Shown: positions 17,226 through 25,910, counted from the stretch's first letter. The stretch: 64,000 nt of DNA from Acidobacteriota bacterium (GCA_030550025.1 JAUQQC010000001.1:186001-250000), one strand, 5' to 3'. Numbers and translations are program-made. The notes: a model not told the origin generated them from the letters alone.

Positions 17226-17882
17226 ATGCTTTGGTTGGCTTCGGGCGTCGCGCTCGCCCTCTGGTTCGTGCCCGATGCGGAGGTCCTCGTGTATCCCCTT
17301 CGCCTTTTCGTGACGATCGTACACGAAACGGCGCACGCATTGGCGGCCCTCTTGACCGGAGGGAGCGTGGCCTATATTCAGGTTCGGCCGGACGGAAGCG
17401 GACTGACGGCTACGCGCGGGGGGCTGGCGCCGATCATCTCCAGCGCCGGATACGTGGGGACGGTGCTCTATGGCGGCGCACTCCTGTCGTGGTGCCGGAG
17501 GCCGCGTCGAGCGAAGGTGGCGCTTGGCGCGACAGCCCTTCTGATCGCCGGGATGACGTTGGCCTTCCTTCGCCCGGTGATCAGTTTCGGATTTCTCATC
17601 GGCATGGCTTGGAGCGTCCTCCTTGGGATCGCCTTCGGCGTCGCTTCGGCGCGCGTCGCTCAATTCCTCGCTGGATTCCTAGCCGTGCAGAGTTGTCTGA
17701 ATGCGCTCTTCGATCTGAAAATGCTCTTCGCACTCTCGGCAACCGGGGATGCGCCGACGGACGCGCTCGCCATGCAGGAACTGACGCGTATTCCGGCTCT
17801 CGTGTGGGCGTTGCTCTGGAGCGGCATCTCGATCGGTATTCTCATCTTCGCTCTGCGGGGGTATCGTCGGGCGCGAGGGTGA
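17226..17882 (+). CDS. M50B-like membrane metalloprotease-fold protein
   Basis: A 218-residue polytopic membrane protein with about six hydrophobic segments. HETAH at residues 33-37, inside a hydrophobic segment, matches the HExxH zinc site of site-2-type proteases. Near residue 165 LNALFDLKM may supply the second conserved region, N-x-x-x-D, seen in the M50B-like group. The family is mostly uncharacterised, and whether it cleaves proteins within the membrane is open. The ATG at 17226 has GAGG at a workable spacing; the ATG at 17220 abuts it. It stops 6 bp before the first GT4 gene of the polysaccharide locus, so it may be co-transcribed with it. Confidence 0.75.
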   Translation: MLWLASGVALALWFVPDAEVLVYPLRLFVTIVHETAHALAALLTGGSVAYIQVRPDGSGLTATRGGLAPIISSAGYVGTVLYGGALLSWCRRPRRAKVALGATALLIAGMTLAFLRPVISFGFLIGMAWSVLLGIAFGVASARVAQFLAGFLAVQSCLNALFDLKMLFALSATGDAPTDALAMQELTRIPALVWALLWSGISIGILIFALRGYRRARG

Positions 17883-17888
17883 GCAGGT

Positions 17889-19031
17889 ATGGCGGGGCCG
17901 TCGCCCATCGCCTTCGTATTACCGGTGGGGGAACGAGGGGGCGCAGAGTCAGTGTTCTTCGAGATCCTGCGCCGACTCGATCGGGGGCGCTTCGCGCCCG
18001 TGGCCATTTTCTTGAGGGACGGGCCGTTCGTGCGGGAGGTCGAGGAGGTGGGAATTCCCCTTCATGTGCAGCCGATCACCCGCTTGAGCGATCCGTTCAA
18101 CTATGGACGAACGATCCGCGCCCTTCGGCAACGGTTCGCGCAGTGGGGGGCGCAGCTTGTGGTCAGTTCGCACGGCTATGGGCATCTTTATGGCGGCGTA
18201 GCAGCTTGGTGGGCGCGCATCCCCGCCATTTGGTGGCAGCATGGGATCGCGTCTTCGCGTCACCTGCTGGACCACATGGCCGTTTGCGTTCCCGCTCGCG
18301 TCGTCGTCGCGAGTTCGCACAGTGCGGCTGAAGCCCATCGCCGAGCTTTTGGCTTCGCACGAACGCCGCTGCGCGTGATCCACCCCGGCGTGGACGTCGA
18401 CTGGTTTCGATCTCCGGATCCGCAGCGGCTCGCGCGCCTACGGGAGGAGTTGCGTTTGGAGCGGTTTCGTTATCTTGTGAGCGCGATCGGTCGGTTGGAG
18501 CCCGGGAAGGGACAGGACCTCTTCCTGCGCGCTGCGCGGCTGGTCAGCGAGCGAAGACCGGATGTGGGCTTCTTGATCGTAGGGGAGGGGATGAGCGGCA
18601 CGCGCTCCAGGTATGCGAGCGCGCTTCGGGCGATGGTCGTCGCCTTGGACCTTGGCGGACGAGTCGTCTTCGCTGGATTTCGACGCGAGATTCCGGAAGT
18701 GCTCGCCGCAAGCGATCTCCTTGTGCATGCGGCGACGCGACCGGAGTCATTCGGTCTCGTCTTGTGCGAAGCGATGGCCGCGGGACGGCCCGTGATCGCC
18801 ACTGACATCGGCGGCGCGCGCGAAGTCGTCGTCCCGGGGGAGACGGGATGGCTCGTGCCGCCTGGGGATCCGGTCGCGTTGGCTCGGGCCGTGCTCTCGC
18901 TGCTTGGGGATGTCGAGCGGCGGCGCGCTATGGGACAAGCGGCCGAGCGCCGTGCCCGCACGTATTTTGAGGCGCGGCGAATGGTCGCGCAGTTCGAGCG
19001 CGTGCTCGACGAGCTGCTACTGGGGAGCTGA
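17889..19031 (+). CDS. GT4 family glycosyltransferase
   Basis: A 380-residue GT-B enzyme. The N-terminal domain opens with IAFVLPVGERGGAES, the Gly-rich loop of GT4 enzymes. The donor domain carries SAIGRLEPGKGQDLFLRAA and the E-x7-E motif ESFGLVLCE, followed by AMAAGRPVIATDIGG. These residues bind a nucleotide sugar in retaining transferases. The ATG at 17889 is preceded by a GAGCAGGT region. It follows the M50-like gene by 6 bp and precedes an O-antigen-ligase-like gene with a 104 bp gap that contains a separate promoter. It probably builds the lipid-linked oligosaccharide of the locus; donor and linkage are not predictable. Confidence 0.88.
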   Translation: MAGPSPIAFVLPVGERGGAESVFFEILRRLDRGRFAPVAIFLRDGPFVREVEEVGIPLHVQPITRLSDPFNYGRTIRALRQRFAQWGAQLVVSSHGYGHLYGGVAAWWARIPAIWWQHGIASSRHLLDHMAVCVPARVVVASSHSAAEAHRRAFGFARTPLRVIHPGVDVDWFRSPDPQRLARLREELRLERFRYLVSAIGRLEPGKGQDLFLRAARLVSERRPDVGFLIVGEGMSGTRSRYASALRAMVVALDLGGRVVFAGFRREIPEVLAASDLLVHAATRPESFGLVLCEAMAAGRPVIATDIGGAREVVVPGETGWLVPPGDPVALARAVLSLLGDVERRRAMGQAAERRARTYFEARRMVAQFERVLDELLLGS

Positions 19032-19052
19032 CGCCGGACACTCCGAGTCCAG

Positions 19053-19082
19053 TTGTCGGCGCCGATCAAAAGTGTGTATCCT
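19053..19082 (+). promoter_or_regulatory. Promoter for the ligase-GT4 operon
   Basis: TTGTCG (19053-19058, 4/6), 18 bp spacer, TATCCT (19077-19082, 4/6). Expected start is near 19089, giving a leader of about 47 bases that contains the hairpin at 19098-19119. Confidence 0.45.
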
Positions 19083-19097
19083 TTTCGCCGTCATGGA

Positions 19098-19119
19098 CGG
19101 AGAGACGACAGTCTCTCCG
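19098..19119 (+). promoter_or_regulatory. Leader hairpin before the O-antigen-ligase-like gene
   Basis: CGGAGAGAC and GTCTCTCCG form a perfect 9 bp stem closed by GACA. It ends five bases before the ribosome-binding site GAAGGA (19124-19129) of the ATG at 19136, so it sits in the 5' leader. No U-run follows, so it is not a classical terminator. Possible roles are translational control, transcript stability or, as DNA, a palindromic operator. Confidence 0.5.
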
Positions 19120-19135
19120 GGGCGAAGGATGACCT

Positions 19136-20545
19136 ATGTGGCGCGAGTTGGCCATTCTGTGGCGACACGAGAAGCTCGTGCATCTTCCGCTCGTTGGGGC
19201 GATCCTCCTCGGCTTCGTCCTGGCCCCGATCAAGGATCGCTATCCTTCGCCCGTGAGCTATTTCCTCTTCGACATCTTCTTCGCGCTCGCGCTCTTCTTC
19301 TGGGCGACGATGCGCGTTCGTCGCGGGCGCGCGCTCTTGCCCGAGACGCCGGTGACGAAGGTGCTGCTCGTCTTCTATGTGCTCTGCGCGGTGTATGCGC
19401 TCTTTCCGGGAATCCCTCTTCCGATCGGGCTGGCGGCCTTCCGCGGCTGGTGCTTTTTCAGTCTCGCCTATCTGCTCGGCTATGACATCACGCGGTCGGG
19501 GCGGCATGCGCGCGCCTATCTGCTCCTTGTGATTCTGCTGGCCGTGCTGGCTGGCGTGTACGGCATCTACCAATATGTGGCCGGCGTCGAGAGCGCGATT
19601 CCCGATGACGAGCTGGCGACCGAGCGGCATCGTTTCGCGACGTATGTCACGCCGACGGGCGAAGTGGAATTTCGCATCTTCTCGACCTTCGTCTCGGCCG
19701 GAGCGTTCGGTTCGATGATGGCCTATGCCTCGGCGCTCGCCCTCATTCTCTCGCTGAGTCGCGAGATCGCTCCGCTATGGCGATTCCTCTTGCGATTGGG
19801 GATTGTGCCGATGATGACGAGCTTAGTCCTGACGGGGACGCGGGCAGCCTTGATCATGGTCTTCATCGGCTTGATTCTCCTGTGGTGGCATCGGCGATCG
19901 GTGCGCGTCTATCTGGTCGCGGCGGCGCTCATCTCGTTCGGCGTGCGAGTGGGGATTGATTTGACCGAGGGGCGAGCGGCCGAGCGATTTGCTAGTTTGG
20001 CCGACATCGGCCTGATCCTCGGGAGGGTGTCGAACCCCTTGCGCGCGGGATTTCAGGCGCTCCTGGAATCCCCCTGGGGGCATGGTCTGGGACGGACCGG
20101 CCATGGTGTGCCGTTCTTCATGGGACAATGGTACCCGACGTTTCACCCGATCTTCGCCGATGGGGATTTCGGGCGTATCCTGGTCGAGATGGGTGCCGTG
20201 GGATTTGTGATGCTCGCCCTCCTTGTGGGGACAGCGCTTCGAACTGCTTGGCGCGCCTTGCAGCGGCTGAAAGGGACTCCCGATGAGGAGGTGGCGCTCG
20301 CCATCGTGAGCGGCGCGTTCATGGTCGGCGCGGGAACGCTCGTCGGATCGCCATTGCTCAGCATCCCGCAGGGGATGCTCTGGTGGTTCTTCCTCGGCGC
20401 CGTTTTGAAGCTCGCCGATCTCGAGCGCCGGCGAGAGCGGGCGTGGTGGCATGCCTGGAGCGAGGTCATCGTCCCTGTTGAGGAAGCTGGCCGCGCTATT
20501 TCTCAAAGGCCGGCGCGACATCCCCAAAGCGCGCGCGGGCGATGA
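19136..20545 (+). CDS. O-antigen ligase-like polymerase/ligase membrane protein
   Basis: A 469-residue inner-membrane protein with about ten to eleven hydrophobic segments. A large polar loop follows the eighth or so segment (about residues 280-345; GHGLGRTGHGVPFF, WYPTFHPIF), and the Wzy_C/WaaL-type core is RIFSTFVSAGAFGSMMAYASAL and LTGTRAALIMVFIGLI. Such proteins join undecaprenyl-linked glycans to an acceptor or polymerise repeat units in the periplasm. Ligase and polymerase cannot be separated by sequence alone. It starts at an ATG with GAAGGA upstream, its leader carries a perfect hairpin, and its stop overlaps the next GT4 start (ATGA). Confidence 0.82.
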   Translation: MWRELAILWRHEKLVHLPLVGAILLGFVLAPIKDRYPSPVSYFLFDIFFALALFFWATMRVRRGRALLPETPVTKVLLVFYVLCAVYALFPGIPLPIGLAAFRGWCFFSLAYLLGYDITRSGRHARAYLLLVILLAVLAGVYGIYQYVAGVESAIPDDELATERHRFATYVTPTGEVEFRIFSTFVSAGAFGSMMAYASALALILSLSREIAPLWRFLLRLGIVPMMTSLVLTGTRAALIMVFIGLILLWWHRRSVRVYLVAAALISFGVRVGIDLTEGRAAERFASLADIGLILGRVSNPLRAGFQALLESPWGHGLGRTGHGVPFFMGQWYPTFHPIFADGDFGRILVEMGAVGFVMLALLVGTALRTAWRALQRLKGTPDEEVALAIVSGAFMVGAGTLVGSPLLSIPQGMLWWFFLGAVLKLADLERRRERAWWHAWSEVIVPVEEAGRAISQRPARHPQSARGR

Positions 20546-21651
20546 GGATCGCGCTGCTCGTTCACGATTATGATCGTCGTGTAGGCCATGGCCGATACGT
20601 CGTCGAGTTGGCCGAGCGCTTCAGTCGGGAGCATGAGGTGCATGTCTTCGCCAATCGTTTCGCGGACGGGGCTAACGCGCGCGTTCGCTTTCATCACGTC
20701 CCGGCGCTGCGGGCGACGGCGATGACGACGATCCTCACGTTCCCGCTCGGAAGTTGGTGGCGCGTGCGCGAGACGTTCGATATCGTGCACGGGCAAGGAC
20801 TCTGCGCCTTTGCGCTCGATGTCGCAACGGCGCACATTTGTCAGTGGGCGTGGCTGGCCGCCCTGCGAGGACGAGATGGACATCTGAGCGCGCGGCATCA
20901 ACTCGCTCGCGAGCTGGTCGGTCGCTGGGAGCGCGCGCTCTATCAACCCTCGCGCACGGGCTGGGTGATCGCCATCTCCGAGAAAATACGCGCCGAGCTG
21001 GAACGGTATTACGCTCGTCGCGAGCGCGTCGTGGTAATTCGCCCGGGCGTCGATCTCGAGCGCTTTCATCCGGAACGGTGCCGTCGGGTGCGCGCGTTCG
21101 TGCGTCGAACCTTGGGGTATGCGGAGCGGGATTTCTTGCTTCTCTACGTGGGAGACCTGCGGAAGGGGGCGGCGGAGGCATTGCGCGCGCTGGCGCTCGT
21201 GCCGAGCGCACAGCTTCTTTTGATCTCGCGCTCACCCACCCATCGGTATCGGGAGCTGGCTCAACGTCTCGGCGTCGGCGAACGCGCGCGGTTCCTTCCG
21301 CCCGTTGACCGCATCGAGGACTACTACGCCGCCAGCGATGCGCTCTTGTTCCCCACCGTCTACGACGCACATGGGATGGTCATTTGGGAAGCAATGGCCT
21401 GTGGGCTTCCGGTGATCACGACGCGAGCGGCCGGCGCGGCCGAGATCCTCACGCACCTGAAGGATGGGATGCTCGTCGAAGACGCGCGCGATGTCCATGC
21501 CTTCGCTCACTTTGTGCGTTGGCTACAGGAAGACGTGGCGTTGCGCGAGGCGATCGGTCGCCGAGCGCGCGAGCGCGTCCAGGTCTTCTCCTGGGATCGC
21601 GTGGCGCGCGAGACGCTGCGCGTATATGAACAAGCGAGACGAGAGGCATGA
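20542..21651 (+). CDS. GT4 family glycosyltransferase
   Basis: A 369-residue GT-B glycosyltransferase. It opens with MRIALLVHDYDRRVGHGRY. The donor domain has LLLYVGDLRKGAAEALRAL and the motif DAHGMVIWE, in which the first acidic residue of the usual E-x7-E is Asp rather than Glu. AMACGLPVITTRAAG follows. The Asp substitution occurs in functional GT4 enzymes and is not a sign of decay. The start overlaps the ligase stop by ATGA and the end overlaps the next start by ATGA, so this is one translationally coupled run with 19136-23911. Confidence 0.87.
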   Translation: MRIALLVHDYDRRVGHGRYVVELAERFSREHEVHVFANRFADGANARVRFHHVPALRATAMTTILTFPLGSWWRVRETFDIVHGQGLCAFALDVATAHICQWAWLAALRGRDGHLSARHQLARELVGRWERALYQPSRTGWVIAISEKIRAELERYYARRERVVVIRPGVDLERFHPERCRRVRAFVRRTLGYAERDFLLLYVGDLRKGAAEALRALALVPSAQLLLISRSPTHRYRELAQRLGVGERARFLPPVDRIEDYYAASDALLFPTVYDAHGMVIWEAMACGLPVITTRAAGAAEILTHLKDGMLVEDARDVHAFAHFVRWLQEDVALREAIGRRARERVQVFSWDRVARETLRVYEQARREA

Positions 21652-22796
21652 GGAAGGACGCCGTGTCGGCGTTGGCTAAGGAACAGGTGGGAGTTCCTTC
21701 CCCCTTTGGGCGCGCGACAGTCGTCTTCCTCGTGAACGGAGAGCCGGAGGGAGCGGCCGCCGAACGAGCGCGTCAGTTCGCCGCGCGGCTTGGCCCGCCC
21801 TATAGTGGGCCGGTGCTCTATCGCGGTCGGCGGAAGATTCGAGCGGCGTTGCGGTTCCTGTTGGCGCTCTTTCGGTGGCGCCCGCGACTTGTGTATGTCA
21901 TGGACATGGCGGTCTCGGGCGTTCTGGCTGCGGTCGCGTACAAGGCGGCGACTCGCGCTCGGGTGGTCATTGATACGGGCGATGCCATCTCTGCACTCGC
22001 CCGCGCCTTGGGGCGAGGATGGGTGGGACAGCGGTTGACGGAGCTTTTGGAACGCCTCTCACTGCGCGCGGCCGATCTCCTCGTCGTGCGCGGTCATGGC
22101 CATCAAGAGTGGCTCGCTCGACGCGGATTCACGCGCGTCGAGGTGATCCCTGATGGCGTGGATACGCGCGTGTTCCGACCCATGTCGGTCGAAGCCCTGC
22201 GACGACACTTGAACGCAGAGGGAAAGCTCGTCGTGGGCGTCGTCGGCTCGCTCCACTGGAGTCCGCAAGTGGGGTTCTGCTATGGATGGGAGCTCATCGA
22301 GGCCCTCGCGCGCGCGAAGGATATACCCCTTGTGGGCGTGATCGTCGGCGACGGATCAGGGCTACCCAAATTGAGGGAGCAAGCGCGCGCCGCTGGGGTC
22401 GCCGATCGTGTGCACTTCGTAGGGCGCGTGCTGCTCGAGCAATTGCCGGCGTACATCAATCTCATGGACGTCTGCCTCTCGACGCAGACGAACGATCTCG
22501 TGGGCCAGGTGCGCACGACGGGAAAGCTCCCGCTCTATCTCGCCTGTGGCCGATTCGTCGTGGCCAGTCGTGTGGGCGAAGCGGCACGACTGCTTCCTGA
22601 TGAGATGTTGATCCCGTACGAGGGGCGCGATCAATATGTGGAAGCGTTGGCCGAACGTCTGCGATGGCTCGCTCGCCATCCACAGGCGCTGGCATTGGGA
22701 GAGGCGAACATCGCGCTCGCGCGTCAGCATTTTGAGTACGAGGTGTTGGCCTCTCGAGTGCGTTCGATCTTCGATCGGTTGCTCGGCGAAGGATGA
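21648..22796 (+). CDS. GT4-like glycosyltransferase lacking the E-x7-E motif
   Basis: A 382-residue GT-B protein. The N-terminal half carries TVVFLVNGEPEGAAAERA and VVIDTGDAISALARAL; the donor half carries VVGVVGSLHWSPQVGF and DRVHFVGRVLLEQLPAYI. Where GT4 enzymes have E-x7-E this one reads TTGKLPLYLACGRFVV, a variant found in a subgroup of GT4-like enzymes. The frame is intact, so a frameshift is not the cause. It is coupled at both ends by ATGA overlaps. It probably transfers a sugar in the same oligosaccharide pathway, with lower certainty than its neighbours because a key acidic pair is absent. Confidence 0.8.
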   Translation: MRKDAVSALAKEQVGVPSPFGRATVVFLVNGEPEGAAAERARQFAARLGPPYSGPVLYRGRRKIRAALRFLLALFRWRPRLVYVMDMAVSGVLAAVAYKAATRARVVIDTGDAISALARALGRGWVGQRLTELLERLSLRAADLLVVRGHGHQEWLARRGFTRVEVIPDGVDTRVFRPMSVEALRRHLNAEGKLVVGVVGSLHWSPQVGFCYGWELIEALARAKDIPLVGVIVGDGSGLPKLREQARAAGVADRVHFVGRVLLEQLPAYINLMDVCLSTQTNDLVGQVRTTGKLPLYLACGRFVVASRVGEAARLLPDEMLIPYEGRDQYVEALAERLRWLARHPQALALGEANIALARQHFEYEVLASRVRSIFDRLLGEG

Positions 22797-23911
22797 TGCG
22801 CATCGTCCTGATCCCCGATCTGGACGCGGAAGGCTGGCGAAGCATGGCGCTCTATGCGGAACAACTGCAGCGATGGCTGCCGCAGCTTGCGCCGGATTGG
22901 GACTTCGTGATCGCGCGCTTGAGGATGCGTGCATGGGGACGCAGGCCTCTCTTTCGATTCACCGCACGGTATCTGGTGCTTCCTTGGAGCGTTGCGCGCA
23001 TCTCATGGAAGAAGGGGGCGGATCTGTATCACATTTTCGATCATTCGTATGCGCATGTGGGACGATGGCTCGACCGACGGCGCACGATCGTCACCGCGCA
23101 CGATCTCTATCCCTATCATCTCCTGATGGCGGGAGAGCAACGCGTGCGCGCTCGCGCTCGAAACGTCGTGTTGCGATGGGTCCTCGTCGCTCTTCGAGAG
23201 GCCGCGCATGTGATCGCCGATTCCGAATTCACGAAGGGCGAATTGGTGCGGTGGCTCGGCTATCCCGAAGATCGGATCACGGTCATCTCCCTGGGGGGGG
23301 ATCATGTGAACGCTCCTCCGATGAGCGAGGGCGAGGTGGTGGAGTTTCGCGCTCAGCTCGGCATCCCCCGTGGGGCGCGATTCGTCCTCCATGTGGGCAG
23401 TTGCGAGGACCGAAAGAACATCCCGACCCTGCTGCGGGCGTTCGTTCGGCTTCGCGCATTGACGGGCGAGGATCTCCACCTCGTCCAAGTTGGGGGACGG
23501 TTCACATCCTCTCATTGGGAGATGATACATCGGTGGGGGATTACGCGGTGCGTCCGGCAGCTCTCCGGGCTCTCTTGGGAGCGCCTCGCTATGGTCTATC
23601 GGTCGGCGGCGCTCTTGCTCTTCCCCTCAACCTATGAGGGCTTCGGCCTGCCGGTGCTGGAGGCGATGCGGATCGGGACGCCTGTTGTCGCGCTCGCGGC
23701 CGGTGCAGTGCCGGAGGTGCTCGGCGACGCGGGCGTGCTGGTGCGCGACAACGATGCGGAGGCGCTGGCTGGGGCGGCCGCCCGCGTGCTCGAAGATGAA
23801 CGGATGCGAGAGGCATTGGTGTGGAAAGCTCGACACCGGGCCCGCGCGTTCACATGGGGGGAGACGGCCCGCCGCGTGCTCGAGGTCTATCGCGCTCTCG
23901 TGGGATCATAG
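22793..23911 (+). CDS. GT4 family glycosyltransferase
   Basis: A 372-residue GT-B glycosyltransferase. The acceptor half contains LYHIFDHSYAHVGR and IVTAHDLYPYH. The donor half contains VLHVGSCEDRKNIPTLLRA and EGFGLPVLE, a canonical E-x7-E, followed by AMRIGTPVVALAAGAVPEVL. This pattern resembles mannosyltransferase-type GT4 enzymes (WbaZ/MtfB-like), but the donor is not proven. The start overlaps the upstream stop. Its stop is 19 bp before the GTG of the last GT4 gene. Confidence 0.89.
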   Translation: MMRIVLIPDLDAEGWRSMALYAEQLQRWLPQLAPDWDFVIARLRMRAWGRRPLFRFTARYLVLPWSVARISWKKGADLYHIFDHSYAHVGRWLDRRRTIVTAHDLYPYHLLMAGEQRVRARARNVVLRWVLVALREAAHVIADSEFTKGELVRWLGYPEDRITVISLGGDHVNAPPMSEGEVVEFRAQLGIPRGARFVLHVGSCEDRKNIPTLLRAFVRLRALTGEDLHLVQVGGRFTSSHWEMIHRWGITRCVRQLSGLSWERLAMVYRSAALLLFPSTYEGFGLPVLEAMRIGTPVVALAAGAVPEVLGDAGVLVRDNDAEALAGAAARVLEDERMREALVWKARHRARAFTWGETARRVLEVYRALVGS

Positions 23912-23930
23912 CGGGAATGGAGCGAAGCGC

Positions 23931-25121
23931 GTGCGGGAGATTCTCCACATCAGTACGGGAGCAGAGCTGGGCGGGGCGGAGCGCGTCTTGTTGGACCTTG
24001 TGCGCTCGCTTGATCGAGAGCGATTTCGTGTCCACGTCCTGGTGCCGCGCCGTGGCCGACTCACGGAGGCGTTGGAAGAGGTCGGCATCTCCCCGCTCGT
24101 CGTGGAGTATTGGGGGAGGGGGCATCGGTTGGGGCGATACAGCTCGTGGCGCGAGTATGCCAGCGCCCTGCGCTCGCTCCCGCACGTCGGGAGGACGCTC
24201 ATCGAGTTGGCGCGATTTGTGAACGAGAGGCCGATCGCGCTGATCCACGCACATGGGATCAAGGCACAGATGTTCAGTGCCGCGCTCGCTCCGTTCGTTC
24301 ATGCGCACCTTATCTGGCACGTACACGATTTCCTTCGGCATCGTCGGTTCTGGCGCTTCTTTCACGCCCTCAGCCGGACCATCCCGGAGGTCGTTCTCGT
24401 CCCCTCTCGCGCCGTCGCTTGCGAGTTCTCCGACCATCCGAACGTTCTCGTCATCCCTAATGGCGTTGACTTGCGAGAATTCTCCCCAGCCTCGAAACGG
24501 ACGGGCGAGCGACAGCGCGTGGGAATGATCGGTGCGTTTGCTCCGTGGAAGGGGCAGCGCGTATTCCTGCAGGCTGCCGAGCAGGTGAGTCGGACAATGC
24601 CCGAGGTGGAGTTTCTCATCGTTGGCGATGAGCTGTACGATACGACGGGACATCAGGGATTTCGGAAGGAGTTAGAACGCGAGGTTGCCGAACGGGGGCT
24701 CTCATCGCGCGTTCGCTTCACCGGATTTCGCGTGGACGTGGCCGCGACCTTGCGGGAACTGGACGTCGTCGTCCACTGCTCGTTGGAACCGGAGCCTTTC
24801 GGGCGCATCCTCATCGAAGCCATGGCCTGTGGCCTTCCGGTCATCGCATCGCGCGGTGGGGCAACCGAAGAGATCGTGCGGGAAGGAGAGACGGGCCTCC
24901 TCGTCCCACCGGGAGAGGCCTCGCCCTTGGCCGAAGCTATGGTCGCACTCCTTCGAGATCCGACACGGCGCGCGCGCCTGGGACGTGCGGCGCGAACGTG
25001 GGTGGAACGTGCTTTCGATCTGCGCGCGCAGGTGCGGCGCGTCGAAGTGCTCTACGATTCGCTCCTCTCTGAAACGCGTTGGCGAGCTTGCTCAAGCAGA
25101 GCGATCACCTCTTCGTCTTGA
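23931..25121 (+). CDS. GT4 family glycosyltransferase (last of the run)
   Basis: A 396-residue GT-B glycosyltransferase. The GTG at 23931 begins VREILHISTGAELGGAE, the typical first strand and Gly-rich loop, and GGAG lies about 10 bases upstream. The longer open frame before it overlaps the previous gene and is not used. The donor domain has IGAFAPWKGQRVFLQAA and EPFGRILIE (E-x7-E) with AMACGLPVIASRGGATEEI. The last 23 codons overlap the 3' end of the convergent phosphoribosyltransferase gene by 70 bp; its tail WRACSSRAITSSS has no family counterpart and looks like extension through the neighbour. Confidence 0.88.
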   Translation: MREILHISTGAELGGAERVLLDLVRSLDRERFRVHVLVPRRGRLTEALEEVGISPLVVEYWGRGHRLGRYSSWREYASALRSLPHVGRTLIELARFVNERPIALIHAHGIKAQMFSAALAPFVHAHLIWHVHDFLRHRRFWRFFHALSRTIPEVVLVPSRAVACEFSDHPNVLVIPNGVDLREFSPASKRTGERQRVGMIGAFAPWKGQRVFLQAAEQVSRTMPEVEFLIVGDELYDTTGHQGFRKELEREVAERGLSSRVRFTGFRVDVAATLRELDVVVHCSLEPEPFGRILIEAMACGLPVIASRGGATEEIVREGETGLLVPPGEASPLAEAMVALLRDPTRRARLGRAARTWVERAFDLRAQVRRVEVLYDSLLSETRWRACSSRAITSSS

Positions 25122-25735
25122 AGGTCTCGGAAATCGTCGTAGAAGTTGGCGACGGCGAAGACCTCGGTCTCTTGGGCGATGAGGCAGATCAGTTCGTCCG
25201 CATGCGGTTCGATCGCGCGAAGGGTCGAGATGGGGCTGACGGGAACGGCGACCACCAACCGCGCCGGAGCGCCTTTCCTGACACTCTGGATCGCGGCGAG
25301 CATCGTGTATCCGGTGGCCAAACCATCGTCCACGAGGATCACCGTGCGATCCTTCACCATCGGGGGCGGGCGATCTCCGCGATACCGCGCCACGCGACGC
25401 CGAACTTCGGCGAGAACATCGGCGGCGATCTCCTGGATCTCGTGTTCGGTCAAGCCGAGAGCGCGGGCCAGCGTCGGATTGAGATGGATCGTCCCATCCT
25501 CGGCGATGGCGCCGAATCCCGCCTCCGGATTGAAAGGGATGGGGAGCTTGCGCGGCGCGATGACGTCCAGCTCGGCCTGAAGTGCTTCCGCAATCGGGGC
25601 GCCTACGACCACACCTCCGCGGGCAATCCCTAAAACGAGCGCATCGCGACCACGATACGAGAGCAGTCGAGCGGCGAGTTGACGCCCGGCCTCCGTACGG
25701 TCGCGAAAGCGCACGCGTTCGGCCCAGCGGTCCAT
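25052..25735 (-). CDS. Phosphoribosyltransferase-family protein
   Basis: A 227-residue protein with the PRTase fold. The PRPP loop is VILVDDGLATGYTM (about residues 122-135). LVLGIARGGVVVG forms the first conserved loop, and the central PRKLPIPFNPEAGFGAI matches predicted PRTases found as single proteins or fused to hydrolases. No hood domain identifies the base, so the substrate is unknown. I chose the ATG at 25735 with AGGGAT upstream; a GTG ten codons earlier is possible. The 3' end overlaps the convergent GT4 gene by 70 bp. An extended -10 element lies just upstream. Confidence 0.82.
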   Translation of the reverse strand: MDRWAERVRFRDRTEAGRQLAARLLSYRGRDALVLGIARGGVVVGAPIAEALQAELDVIAPRKLPIPFNPEAGFGAIAEDGTIHLNPTLARALGLTEHEIQEIAADVLAEVRRRVARYRGDRPPPMVKDRTVILVDDGLATGYTMLAAIQSVRKGAPARLVVAVPVSPISTLRAIEPHADELICLIAQETEVFAVANFYDDFRDLQDEEVIALLEQARQRVSERSES

Positions 25736-25755
25736 GGATCCCTTCTGCGGGAGAA

Positions 25756-25764
25756 ATTGTACCA
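25756..25764 (-). promoter_or_regulatory. Extended -10 element for the phosphoribosyltransferase gene
   Basis: Minus-strand TGGTACAAT (25764 to 25756): TG, one base, then TACAAT (5/6). No good -35 box is seen. The leader to the ATG at 25735 would be about 14 bases. Confidence 0.4.
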
Positions 25765-25811
25765 CGCACGCGGAGAGGGCCAGGAGTCAGAGTGTGATTC
25801 CCTCGTCATCA

Positions 25812-25820
25812 TGATATAAT
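25812..25820 (+). promoter_or_regulatory. Extended -10 element for the small secreted protein gene
   Basis: TGATATAAT: TG, one base, then a perfect TATAAT at 25815-25820. No -35 box matches well. The gene starts 90 bases downstream at 25911 with a strong ribosome-binding site. Confidence 0.5.
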
Positions 25821-25910
25821 TTCCCCTCCGTGCGAGCGAGGGTGAGGGAATCAACATGGTCATGGCCTCATCAACCGAGCGGGTCAGAATCTCTTTAAGG
25901 AGGAGGTCGT

